A DNA stretch of 64,000 bases from contig QXJR01000018.1 of the NCBI GenBank assembly GCA_020975725.1, forward strand, positions 124,001 through 188,000, given 5' to 3'. Within the stretch, counting starts at the first letter, position 1; every line of letters starts with the position of its first letter. Source of the DNA: Picocystis sp. L7 (Eukaryota; Chlorophyta; Picocystophyceae; Picocystales; Picocystaceae). A program made the translations under genes and the position numbers. The notes under the pieces were generated by a model. It made no database searches and had not been told where the DNA came from. It saw only the letters and a list, made by a program, of their open reading frames with translations. This document shows positions 47,561 through 57,961 of the stretch, piece by piece.

Positions 47561-50092
47561 TCAACTAACAGAAAACGATCCCTTGAACGTCTCCGGCGAT
47601 GTTGCGTTGACGAAAGCCTCCCCCTTCACCCTGCACAGTGGACAGTAGAACTCGCCATTGGCTTCACAAACCCCACGGCAGATCTTGCAAAGGACATTGT
47701 GGCCGCAAGGCAGCACCCGACACTGCCTCCGCCTGTTCATGCAAATCAGGCAGCTCCGTGAATCCATGTCCCCGTCCTCGGACGGCTTGTCACTGACCCG
47801 AAAGTCCTGTTTCTTGTCGTTCACCAACAACGACAGCCTCAATGCGACTTCTTGCATAGTTGGCCGTTCCTCCGGGGCATCAGAAGTGCACTCCTTGGCT
47901 AGGTGGCAGAAGCTTTCCAAATGATCACGAGGCCAGCTCACGAGCAACTTCCCACCTAGAAGCCTGTCAAACTCCACAACATCATCCAAGTAGGGGCGAA
48001 GCCAGGAGGACAGAAAACGCTGTGATTTAGATGCCTCAAGACTAATGGCACCCCTGTTGGCGAGCATCTCAAGCATCACGATGCCAAAGCTGTACACATC
48101 CACCTTAGTGGACAAAAGACCGTCCTGAATATACTCTGGAGCCATGTAGCCGATTGTACCTGCAGGGGTACAGCACATTGCGACTGCACCTACATCGTCC
48201 TTATTTACCGCCTTGTCTCCAGCCAGTTGGGCTAAGCCCAAGTCTGCAACGAAAGCAGCGTCGTGAATGTCCAGCAAGATGTTGTCACTCTTAAAATCCC
48301 TGTGCAGAATAGGCGGGTCCACACAAGTGTGGAAGTATGCAAGTGCTTGGCTGCACTGAAGGGCGACCTTCTCTTTCGTTTCCCAGTTCAACTCCTTTAG
48401 TCTAGTGTGGAGAGAGCCCCCAGGCATGAACCTATACACAAGCAGGTGCTCGTCTTGCCCCGTGCAGTATCCCATCAAAGGAACAACGTGGGGGTGAGGG
48501 CAGCGAGTCAAGGTATCCACCTCTTGCAGGAATTCTTGCTCACCCTGTTGACTTGAGCTGGACAGCTTCTTTATTGCAGCAAAAGTGCCATCTGATAACT
48601 TACCCCTGTACACTGGACCAAATCCGCCCTCACCAATGGCAAACTCTTCAGAGAAATTCTCTGTTGCTTCAAGTAATTCAGGGTACGAGAAGCAATAAGC
48701 AGCCAGCTTCTTGCTTATTTCTGGCTCGTCATCCAGCTTCCTAGACTGTATTATACCTTCGAGCATAACCCGTTTACGAGCTTCTCTCCGTCTCTGTACA
48801 TATATCCAGATTATACCAACGATGATAGCAAGACATGCACCTATCGTGACGGAGACAATAAGTGCCGTGTACGAGCGGGATGATCCTCCCGAAGGAGGGA
48901 GTGCATCTGTGGAAGCGAACATGAACGCTGCACCGCCTCCCAGAATGCGCTCGCTGTCATTTACTGCTCCTACGTAGTACCAGGTTCCATCCGTAGAAAC
49001 TCCAGTTCCAAACGCATGGACCATCTGCTGATTGTAAGGCGTCAAAACCTGGGCCTTCTCCCATTGTCCTGATCCTGTTCGTTGGAAGATGTAGGCAGAC
49101 CCGCCAGACAAGATTTCTGTGCTGTCAGACCAAGCTCCAACTATAACTTTATCTGCATGTAGAGAAAACGAGAAACCAAAGCTATCTTCCTTGCCTTCTT
49201 CAGATAGGAGTCTAGAAGCTCGATGCCAGTATCCGGTCATATTCCTTTCGTAAACATAGACCGCGCCTGGGAAACCAATGCCAGCCTGCGGGTCCAAGAA
49301 CAGGTCGTTACTCACTGCCACTAGAGCAGTGTCATTCTGTACTTCCACGTGCCGTCCAAAGCCACTGTCCCTTTCCTCCACTGGCTGCAATTGTTGGACA
49401 TGAACCCAGCTTCCATTGGCCACGCGTTCATACACGTGCGCAGATCCCTCCCCAAGGAACCCTTTATTTCCGTAAGATCCTACAACGGCTGTGTTTTTAC
49501 TGATGGACACCGAAAATCCGAACCATTCCAAGGTTTCATGAGGTGGTTTTAACCTTGCTGTTTCCTTCCAGACTCCGTTTGTATTTCGTTCGAATACGTA
49601 GGCCCTGAGCTCACTATCTCCTTCCACTGACGGACGAAGGATCCCGACGATGGCCTTGTCTTAATCCAACGAGACTGAAATGCCGAAGTTGTCATCCTTC
49701 ATCCTGTCATCTGGAGCTAGTTCTGCAACCATGTTCCACGCACCCGCTTCGTCTCTTTCGAAAATGTAAGCTTTGCCCGTGTGGCTGCCTCGGTCGCTGA
49801 AGCCTGGCGCTCCGACCAGGAGGGTGTTTCCACTCAGGGACAGGTCCAGACCGAACATGGCGTTGTCGTCAATGGCATCTTCTGCCACCAGCTTCTGCTT
49901 CTTCTCCCACAGCCCCGACTCTTGCAGCTCGAACACGTACACGGCTCCTGACCTAATTCCCTCCACCAGCATCTCGAAGTGGGACGCCAGCATCGCGGTT
50001 CCCTTCTCCACCGCGCCCGACACCCCGAAGAGCGACAGGGTCTGCGCCACTTCGGGGTGCAACTTCTGCCCCTCCACGACGTCTCCTTCCAT
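47561..50092 (-). CDS. FG-GAP repeat / transmembrane / RLK-Pelle kinase / RING finger protein with an in-frame TAA
   Basis: Reading from ATG 50092: about 400 residues of FG-GAP (integrin alpha-like) repeats with recurring FG.S.....A.VG......G.AYVFER units. Next come a membrane helix (TALIVSVTIGACLAIIVGII), a YPELLEATENFSEEFAIGEG-type juxtamembrane region and an RLK/Pelle kinase: GEGGFGPVYRGKL, catalytic Lys in FAAIKKL, HRDFKSDNILL, DLG in place of DFG, GTIGYMAPEY and DVYSFGIVMLEML. The C-terminus is a C3HC4 RING: CLICMNRRRQCRVLPCGHN, CKICRGVC, CPLC. A TAA at 49663-49661 interrupts the repeat region in frame; both sides continue the same repeat pattern. No signal peptide is seen after ATG 50092, so a 5' exon may be missing. 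Confidence 0.78.
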
Positions 50093-52638
50093 CTCGTCGG
50101 TGCAGCTTCACTGTCCTGCAAAGGCACGAAATGCGAGGCCAAGCAAAGACTTGGACGGTTGAGTTGACGTCCTAGGGTCGGTCCTGGTGGACTAGGGTCG
50201 AAATCGCCCCGTATCCTCCCCGATCCCATCCAATGGGAAAGGGGTCAACATCCCAGACGTCCGATCCATCTCGGGTCAGGGGGGGCAGACCACCCGAGAC
50301 GGTTCCGTACGACACGATCCAATGCGTTGCGTCCGTCCATGCTAGACGAGGGGATGGGGGTCCACGAGTGGAAAGATCGAACTCGGACCAACCAGGAGGT
50401 TGGAATGGAATGGACGAAGACGCGATTGGGTGGATAAAACCCACTTGTGAGAACCACCGAAATGAAAATGTAAAAAGCACATCGACATTGGGATGCGCAA
50501 TAAGAAACTAAACGCAAACAACGTGTGCAAGACAAACCATTGGTGTAAACATCCGGGACCAATAGGGTTGCTTCCTTTCTTGCGATTGTTCAACGGAGTG
50601 CTAGAGGAAATGAGAGGAGAGTTCTCAAGACCGATTGACGAGAAAAAAGACGATGAAGCAGATTCGTTTACTGAAGCCAGATGCATGTACATGTACAAAA
50701 GAGCCAAACGGCACCGTACATTACAGTGCTTTCTCATTGCAAAGTAGCTCAACAACACAACACTTGCATAATTTGACAATTTGCCCATTGTTGAAAACTC
50801 ACAACAACCTCAAGGAGGACATTGACCTAGAGAGATGTTCATGGTGGCAAAAAGCATACGTCGCTCGGATTTCAAAACTTCGAACATAAGTTGTTATGTC
50901 CAATTTACACCCGATCATCCACTTACGTCTTCCTAAAGAACGTAACACCACACAAAGTCGTACTAACCGTAGTGCACCTAACTCTGCGACAATTGATCCT
51001 GGCATGGGTGCTTGCCCTACATGCGAATGGTGCATGTAAATTTAGATGTTTCAATCCAACACCACGCGTCATACATAAGAAGGGGAACTACCACTGATTC
51101 GTGAGAGATGGGGCCCATCTTTTCTGTCGTTTCAAGTTGGGCAACGAAGACAAAAAACTCATAGGACTAGTAATGCTCCTCTCGAGAAGTGGAGCCTACT
51201 TGCTTGCGCCCATGCACTAAAACTTGCGAACGAAAGGACATTCGTAGTATCATTGTCACATTGTCATTGGTATGTCATGCACATTACAAAAGGTAGCTCT
51301 GAGAACACACACCATGAGGTATTCCACCTAGAGCACTTCAATAGGTCAGAATTTTTCCTTCGTTGAGAAGATCACATGTCGAAAATATCTATTATTTTGG
51401 CATAAGACCCTTGTAGGTCTAGACTTAATGGAACAATAATTCTTGCATACTCATTGTGTGGGTCTTGTTGAGCAAGATGTTGTCGGAAATGTAATAAACC
51501 CATGTGTCCATGTTGTATGTGACGTAGTTTGGTCAAGACTTAAACATTCACGGCCACTTGGAGTTGCTCCTAATGAACGAAATTTGTCCCATTTCCTAAA
51601 TGCTTGCCAACATGGTCCTCTGAGTACTATTTTGCCACTAAGTGACTTTGTCCGTATGTTGCCCTTGTTGCACATGTGTCTCTCTCATGACTTGGCAAAG
51701 AGCAATCGTACATCTCAATCAATGCGGGTCATATGATTCTATAACCGTGCATACAAAGACACAACTTGTGAGCGAATCTATTGGCCTAAACTTTGTTTCC
51801 GACTTTTAGTCTTTGCCATGGTGTAGAAGGTGTGCGCATGAAGGATTGCTTCGATTGTCCATGTCATCAAAATTTTGAACAACGCATTCGAGTTACCGAC
51901 TCATACTTGTCACAGGTTCAACACGGAAACCCATTGTTGCACAAATCGTACGAACGAAAAAGGAAGGTGTTCACATGGCAACGCGACAATTTTTAAGCTT
52001 GTAAGACATGAATTCCGAGCGAACTCACAATTCTTTGATTGTTCAAATCGATAATAAATTAAGCTTGGCTTCAGTTTTAAGTTTTATCATCAACGAAGTA
52101 AAAAGGCAGAAACCATAGTCCACTTTCATATCGTTGCGAAGTGAACGCCGAGCCAAGCAAGTGGCCAAGGTGCAAGTACCACTTTCGAATTCAAATAGTT
52201 CTAAAAGCATCCAACCTTCAAATATAAAACTACCTTTACATTTGGATAGCTTGTACACTCAAGTTGTGCACGCGGAAGTATGATTCTAGATGATCAAGAG
52301 TCACTTGCTGATAGATCCGGGTCGGTACATTAGCAGCTTCGTGTGGTGCAAACTATTTATGCCTTAGCGATTTTTTCCACCTCTTCTTTTCCATTCTTGT
52401 ATAAGTGGATGCTAAAAGTGCTGATACTTTTGCGCAAGCAAATACCATCTTGCTCCTTCATTGTTTGCCATCCTTGCAAATCAGCCTCATATATAACGTT
52501 TCTCACCCAACTTCTTCACAGTTGCTCCTCACCACCTAAGTGCAAAATTTTGCCAAAGACAAATCTTTGCTTACGAGAAAATGGACTGATCGATGTTCAA
52601 TGCTCAGTATGTGTAGTATCACTTGCTGAGCACTATGG
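50093..52638. other. 2.5-kb gene-poor block, AT-rich from about 50.5 kb
   Basis: 50100-50450 is GC-rich and promoter-like, oriented for the kinase gene. From about 50500 to 52620 the sequence is much more AT-rich than the rest of the window. It contains many stops in all frames, TA-rich and poly-A/T words, and no TTCGAA or TTAAC-type promoter clusters. Short frames (51443-51736, 51793-51996 plus) have no recognisable domain. It may be a decayed insertion, a different compositional domain or a structural chromosomal element; the sequence does not decide. Confidence 0.5.
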
Positions 52639-54042
52639 CTATGGGTAATCTGTCAACTGAACATCGCCGTTCACAAAACTAACCGCATTTTCTCTGCGCC
52701 GCTTCCTCCTTCTAAGCCAAGTGTACACAAGGATGAATATTCCAAGTACGATCGTGAATGCCAGGATACCGCAGAGAATGTAGAAAGTTAAATCGGAAGT
52801 TCTGTCCGTTTGGTATGAAGGAGGCTCCGCTTGCTTGGTGCTACTCTTTGACTTCAAGTCTCTCCTAGGCTCAGAAGTCAGGTAATTTTCTTCTCGTTTT
52901 TCTACAGCAGGTTGCAGCCCAGAATCTCTGCTTTCACAGGCTTGGAAGTCTAATTCTAAGAATCTCCTACAAATCTGCCTCAAACAACTTCTGCACTTAC
53001 CTTCAGGCACCAAATACGCATACATATATGATTCCAAGATTGAAGCATTGTCTCTTTCCATGGAATTGGCCAAGACAAAGTTGCCCTGAATGAACACAGG
53101 AAGCCCAAAGCAAGAAAGTGAGAACCCATCATCAGCATTCGATGCGACGGAGCTGTTCCATTCAAAAGTGGCTGTTAATTGAAACACACACACTGCCCCA
53201 CCTCTGCAGAGGCGATTGCGCCAATGTGGTTCACTGACCGGTGTGCTTTTAGAACTTGGTGCAAAATGCTGGCCGTAGGATTTGCAGGACACTTCAATAT
53301 TTGAAGGAGTTGTTGGGAATCTTGTTCCTAGCCTGGACTGGCCCACATTGGGCTGCAGATATGTCTTCTTTTTGTCGGCAGAGAAACCTGTCATCATACC
53401 CAGAGCAACCTGGCCAGAATAAAAAAATGCAGCCCGATTGGCTTGTGGAAAGTAAACTGCAATGACATGGCAATCATCTTCTTTACCATCAAGAAAGTCC
53501 CGATGCCTTTTATTTACGAAGTTCCACTTGCTGACAAGCGAGCGTGCCTTCAGTATGTAGTCCAGTCCCACTTCTGAAAAGCACTTATTAGAAATGACTT
53601 TTGCGGAAGTATTCAACCCCATCACATTCTTGCTGATTTGAGTTTCAAGCAGACTTGCCCAACTTGTGTTCAGCAGGTGACGAAAGGAACACCAGTCTTG
53701 CTGGTTGCCAGTGTAAGCGTGCGCTGTAAAATGAGAAAAAGGCCGGAAGGAGGCAGCCCCCAATCCTGCTAAAAGTATGCAGTGCAGACCGGGCCTTCTG
53801 CATGTACGTCCTCCGAACTGTGATATGCATCCTGCTCCTCCTTGCTCACCTTTGGTGGTCTGGCTTTCCTCCAAGTCGAGGCCAAGCCATAATGCACAAG
53901 AACCTGTTTCATCTTTTTCAAGCTCCTGAGCAAATTGTTCCGCCACAGCAGCTTCCTCTGCTTTCGCGGAAACATCCGAGTGAATGTCTAATCGTCCCTG
54001 TCCTTCGCTTTCATGGGGGTCCACACCTCTACGCCCAAGCAT
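52639..54042 (-). CDS. Orphan single-pass (type I-like) membrane protein
   Basis: This 467-residue protein has an acidic N-terminal 80 residues, then a hydrophobic patch (LHCILLAGLGAASFRPF) that could be an internal signal or, if a donor-like AAAG/GTGAGC is used, part of a spliced leader. The ectodomain of about 280 residues has paired Cys, several NxS/T sites (NTSW, NTSA, NASI) and no family I recognise. A strong C-terminal membrane helix (FYILCGILAFTIVLGIFILV) is followed by the basic stop-transfer RRRKRRREN and a short cytosolic tail. It lies on the same strand upstream of the FG-GAP kinase gene, beyond the AT-rich block. A surface or endomembrane receptor-like role is only a guess. Confidence 0.58.
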   Translation of the reverse strand: MLGRRGVDPHESEGQGRLDIHSDVSAKAEEAAVAEQFAQELEKDETGSCALWLGLDLEESQTTKGEQGGAGCISQFGGRTCRRPGLHCILLAGLGAASFRPFSHFTAHAYTGNQQDWCSFRHLLNTSWASLLETQISKNVMGLNTSAKVISNKCFSEVGLDYILKARSLVSKWNFVNKRHRDFLDGKEDDCHVIAVYFPQANRAAFFYSGQVALGMMTGFSADKKKTYLQPNVGQSRLGTRFPTTPSNIEVSCKSYGQHFAPSSKSTPVSEPHWRNRLCRGGAVCVFQLTATFEWNSSVASNADDGFSLSCFGLPVFIQGNFVLANSMERDNASILESYMYAYLVPEGKCRSCLRQICRRFLELDFQACESRDSGLQPAVEKREENYLTSEPRRDLKSKSSTKQAEPPSYQTDRTSDLTFYILCGILAFTIVLGIFILVYTWLRRRKRRRENAVSFVNGDVQLTDYP

Positions 54043-55872
54043 CGCAACAACTTGTCATTCATCGGAAGAGATCGATGTCTTGCGTGCATTCATCCGTGCA
54101 TGGACGTAGGCTGGCATGCATCCATTCGCGATCCTCAGGATGTCCGCTTACTCAGGACCGCGGGCGCCTTCTTGCCAGCTCGTGGTAACGTCAAGCGTCA
54201 ACCTCTTCCATCCAATCCATCCTCAACGACTGCCCCAATCGATTGTAGGGGCGACAAGTGGCAGGTCCTCGTTGATTGAACGTCCTCCTTGTCGCACGTG
54301 TCGATCAGGGAAGACGCCCCGCTGGGGTCGCCCCAACCACTGGAATCGTACGTACACGCTCGATTGGGGGAGGACCCCATACCATTGGATCGATGCTGGG
54401 CAGTCTTTTCCCACAACCGATGTCACGTGACACCAACTCCTCCCACAAGGCACCTTCACCCTGACGGATGGACGGTCACCTAACTGCTAGGGACATGCCG
54501 AGCTTCAGAGGAGGTCCAACCAGTTCGTTTGATCGGAAATGGCGAGCACAAGGCTGGAAAGCGACTCCTTCAGCGAGCGCCCTCGTCAATTCGATCCGAG
54601 GCGAGGAGGAAACCAATCGCGTGCGTTCGAATTTTACATTTGCCCAGTAACTACCATCTTGACGGTGCTGTGGATAGCGTCCTCGCCGGGGAAACATGAA
54701 CACCCCACTGCAAGTTTCTGTACGCACCAAGCAAAGTCTGTTCTGCCATCGTATACTGCGCTGCAACGGCCCAATGAGCGAATCACCTTTTTGTCTCTTC
54801 GCTCAGCCATTATCTATAGCTCTGAAATGTACAGATGATGACTGGATCAGAACGCAAAATTGCCTTTGGAAGCGCTGCAGCACTTCCAAAGGCATTCATT
54901 CGTTTCTGCATTGCCATTGCTCATCTGGCCAGGCACACTTGTTTGCTTTGATTCTGCACCATGAGTCATCAAGGGTCTAACTACTGAATATGTTTGAATC
55001 ACAGCGGCACACACGTTCCCTCACCAGAAGGCTTTGCGACGGAGCATTCAAACAAAGAGTCACCCACGAACATCAAACTCCTGAATACGACAACTATAAT
55101 GGGAGGCAGATGTTCCACCTGTTGAGAACATTGCAATCCATAGCCTGCCCACTGCAGAATGAAATTTACAAAGATGTCCCACACGAACAATCAGGCAGTA
55201 GAATGTTTATCTTTAGCATGCTACTTTGGAAGCCTGCGCCTACGTTCAGACCAGCGAAGCAGTGACATGAAATGTAGAACTGATAAATCAGGCGGATAGA
55301 ATGATTTTGGCATTAATACGAAAATAAACTTTGTTGGGGACAACAAAGTCCTGGTTGTGGGTCTGTGAGGTTCCTGACGGCTCAAAGCCTTTGTTTTAGC
55401 ATCGTTTATAAGGCAAGATTAGCATGCATTCAAGCTGACCACCTGTCCTTTGATTCCCACCAAATCTTGCAGAATACTGGTTGAGGGATGTATCAACAAT
55501 GTTCTGAACGCCTATTTTGAAAGCACATGCATGAAAAAGTCTAGAAGTACGAGGGGTAACTTTCACGATTTTTCGGTAGGCCAGGCGACTACAATTGCTA
55601 GCTTCGTAGTTCATAACGAATGACGCGCAGAGAAAGGAATACAGCCACGGCAAATGCTCACGCTAGATTGTCTGTCTTATAGACAGACATGCTGCCAGAG
55701 ACAGTCATATAAAAAAACAGTTCCATCAAGGGCTGGAAGGCAAAATTTTGTTACACCTACTGCTACGTCCGTTGCCTGAATTCCGCAAATCCCCCTTCTG
55801 AGGTCATTTTTTCGACCTGCATGTGGTGAACGATGCCGTCCCAAAGGTCGGCCCAGTTTCAATGCATATGCT
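54043..55872. other. 1.8-kb spacer between the orphan membrane protein and TIC20
   Basis: 54150-54480 is GC-rich and promoter-like. From 54539 a tentative plus-strand gene is listed separately. From 55000 to 55870 the sequence is more AT-rich with only short frames; I see no domain, RNA gene or repeat there. Confidence 0.35.
54539..54838 (+). CDS. Hypothetical small protein, possibly spliced
   Basis: ATG 54539 opens 99 codons beginning MASTRLESDSFSERPRQFDP with a promoter-like GC-rich region before it. Inside the frame, a GTGCGT donor (about 54617), a CTTGACGG branch-like site and a GGATAG acceptor (about 54676) match the window's intron signals and would remove some 60 bases containing the only hydrophobic stretch. 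Immediately downstream a second frame from ATG 54835 reads IAFGSAAALPKAFIRFCIAI, which may be a further exon. The product is not recognised. Confidence 0.25.
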   Translation: MASTRLESDSFSERPRQFDPRRGGNQSRAFEFYICPVTTILTVLWIASSPGKHEHPTASFCTHQAKSVLPSYTALQRPNERITFLSLRSAIIYSSEMYR

Positions 55873-56595
55873 CTACCTGACCTGTTGGTCTGCCGCCTCT
55901 GCTACGAGGGGTATACGTGCCATGTTTCCCAAGACACTGGAGCCGGCGCCGTATACAAAGCAAACAAGCACATACACCCATATGACGTTGTAAATCATCG
56001 CCTGTACTTGACCACCAGCACCGAACAGGGAAGTTCGGAAGAGGCTCTCTACCAGCCCTGGAATGCTGTTGTCCGATGGTTCCAATCGCCGTCAAGGTTC
56101 GATCATGCGTGTCGACGTCGCACGTACAACGACGGCATGCGTTTTCACTTGTCAGCATCGGTTCCTGCAGCACCAGGAGCGCGTCTACGCATCGACTTTC
56201 GCTTACATCAGCAGTATGTCAACCAGCACGGCTTGCATGGCGTGCAGCCGCACGAACCTGGGCAGGTTCGCGTTGTTGACGATTCCGAGATAGATTCCGA
56301 AGAACGCCACGAGTCCTGCAAAAGGCACGCTGAAGTAGAGCTGGGCCAGTGGCAAGATCGGTTGCAGGAGAGCTGCGGCAGCAGGCGCAGCACGTAGGAA
56401 GTACCTGGAATATCGCAGTCCATCCAGCAGCGGCAGGAGGTACGGCAGCGCGCCCAACACCCTCGACGCCGTGTCTGGCGTGCGCATGGAGGCTCTTGGC
56501 ATCACGTGCGAGGTTCTGCACCTCGAAACGCGTCGAAAACGGCGCGCACAAGGACGCCATTGCGGTGCGAACGTCGTCTTCGTCGCCATCATCAT
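55873..56595 (-). CDS. TIC20: TIC20-family plastid protein-import channel subunit, two exons
   Basis: Exons are complement(56207..56595) and complement(55873..56065), 193 residues. Exon 1 encodes a transit peptide (MMMATKTTFAPQWRPCARRF), then ALPYLLPLLDGLRYSRYFLR, SVPFAGLVAFFGIYLGIV and FVRLHAMQAVLVDILL, the TIC20 signature up to the third membrane helix. Exon 2 provides the fourth helix region (MIYNVIWVYVLVCFVYGAGS) and IPLVAEAADQQV. The 141-bp intron has donor GTAAGC, branch-like CTTGACGG and acceptor ACAACAG; it joins within an Ile codon. TIC20 forms part of the inner-envelope protein-conducting channel. Length fits the shorter TIC20-V-like forms. Confidence 0.88.
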
Positions 56596-57407
56596 CGTCG
56601 TCGAAATGTGACACGTCTCGAAACGGACTTTCCTACCTAACTCGGTGTGAACCTCTTCAGGGGAGTTTCTTCTCTCCGGACGAGAAGTTCATGCCTGGGA
56701 TCAGTGGGATGAGGCCATGAACAACACTGGCCAATGAGGAGGGCTTGGAACCGAATGTTGCAGTGGTGAATAGGGACTAGGATGGTCAAGGCCATCCACT
56801 TTCGATGGAGAACCAACGTGTGGAGCATACATGCAAACCAGCCGAATTGACCGGGAAAAGCAATCCTAGGTCGTCCTTTCTCGACTTCGATGCGTCCTGC
56901 CGAAAGAGCCATACAATCGCTGATAGGCACAGGTTTATAAGGTGAATGAATTGTGAGATTAGAGGGACAACGCGATCAAATTGTACATTCAGAAGGGTGG
57001 GACACAGGAGCGGCACGGTACTACTTTTTGTCCAACATGTGCATCCAGGGACAACAGCATATATAGTGTTAACGAATAGCTGACTGTGCTGACTATGGCC
57101 TGGAGATGGGCAAGGTTTGACTCCATTGTGCTGCAACCATTGATCTTGGGAAGGTTGTAGTACCACCAAATTCTGGAGCAGTACGTTGCCAGAATTCTCC
57201 TGCAAGTGCAGGGGCATCTCGATCAGTAAATTTAGGTTGAATATCGGGCTAGGAACCTTTTCGACATGACAAAGGTTCCGTAGACACGAGATAATGCGCA
57301 GTGCACGAAATCTAAACAAGAAACGACAATGAATCATCCAGACTTTACGGTGCAGACCATCTCCGAGCAAATTCGAGCGAATCGACGGAGGAGCAGCCCG
57401 TGGAGTG
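56596..57407. other. Unresolved 800-bp stretch with a TATA/TTAAC site
   Basis: A minus-strand frame of 228 codons (56786-57472) is open but has no recognisable domain and conflicts with the plus-strand gene model below. On the plus strand, GCATATATAGTGTTAACG (57057-57074) combines a TATA box with the GTTAAC element and is followed by CTGAC words, suggesting a promoter and perhaps a 5' UTR intron for the next gene. I do not call a gene here. Confidence 0.3.
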
Positions 57408-57959
57408 ATGCCATTGACTTCCATTGGATTTGCCAGCAGAGTATCTGTGACCGCTGGGAGTGCTTGTGTCAAGGTAAGAAGTCCAGGTTATCCAACTCAT
57501 CTTTCGTTAAGGGGCCGGAAAGAAGTGAAAACGACCGACCCAAAGATAAACGGCACACATTGCTTCGCAATGGAGGGCATCCGTGGCTTCATGGATACTC
57601 CTACCGGCGGTACATCCATGTCGACGGAAAAGATACCAACCGCGCGGTCTAACTGGACCCTCCACTGCGCATAAGGGATTCAGTTGTAATGTTCCAATCC
57701 CCAGGGGTTGTTGAACAAAAATTTCAAAACCAATCGCAACATCATCTGCGCCAGCTTCGAATCCAACCTTCTACGCCGATTTCACAGAAAAACAGACACC
57801 GACGATTTCAAGTTTCAGACTCATCCTCATCACCATTTTCGAGTGCAAATGAGTATGGCAGATGCAAAACAAACATCCAAAAGCATTGCCAGCCATCAGT
57901 TTTGCTGTAGATTGCCACCCGTGCAAGCCCAAGCTTTTCAGAAGCTCTTTCCTCGTTAA
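57408..57959 (+). CDS. Tentative two-exon gene convergent with the CCCH methyltransferase gene
   Basis: Proposed exons are 57408..57473 and 57705..57959, 106 residues. Exon 1 reads MPLTSIGFASRVSVTAGSAC, a transit-like leader, and ends at a strong AAG/GTAAGA donor. The intron has GTCTAACTGG as branch and ends CCCCAG; the second frame then runs to TAA two bases from the convergent gene's stop. That tight spacing fits other convergent pairs in the window. Exon 2 is His/Lys/Arg-rich and matches no family I know. An intermediate exon is possible around 57555-57650, where HCFAMEGIRGFMDTPTGGTS is open. Confidence 0.28.
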
Positions 57960-57961
57960 AG

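Noticed and set aside
7660-54838. CRISPR arrays, bacterial operons or plasmid origins
   Set aside because: No regularly spaced direct repeats of CRISPR type; introns, pol III 5S gene and eukaryotic families show nuclear DNA.
56786-57472. 228-codon minus-strand frame
   Set aside because: It has no domain or promoter signal, and conflicts with the TATA/GTTAAC site and spliced plus-strand model; kept only as an open question.
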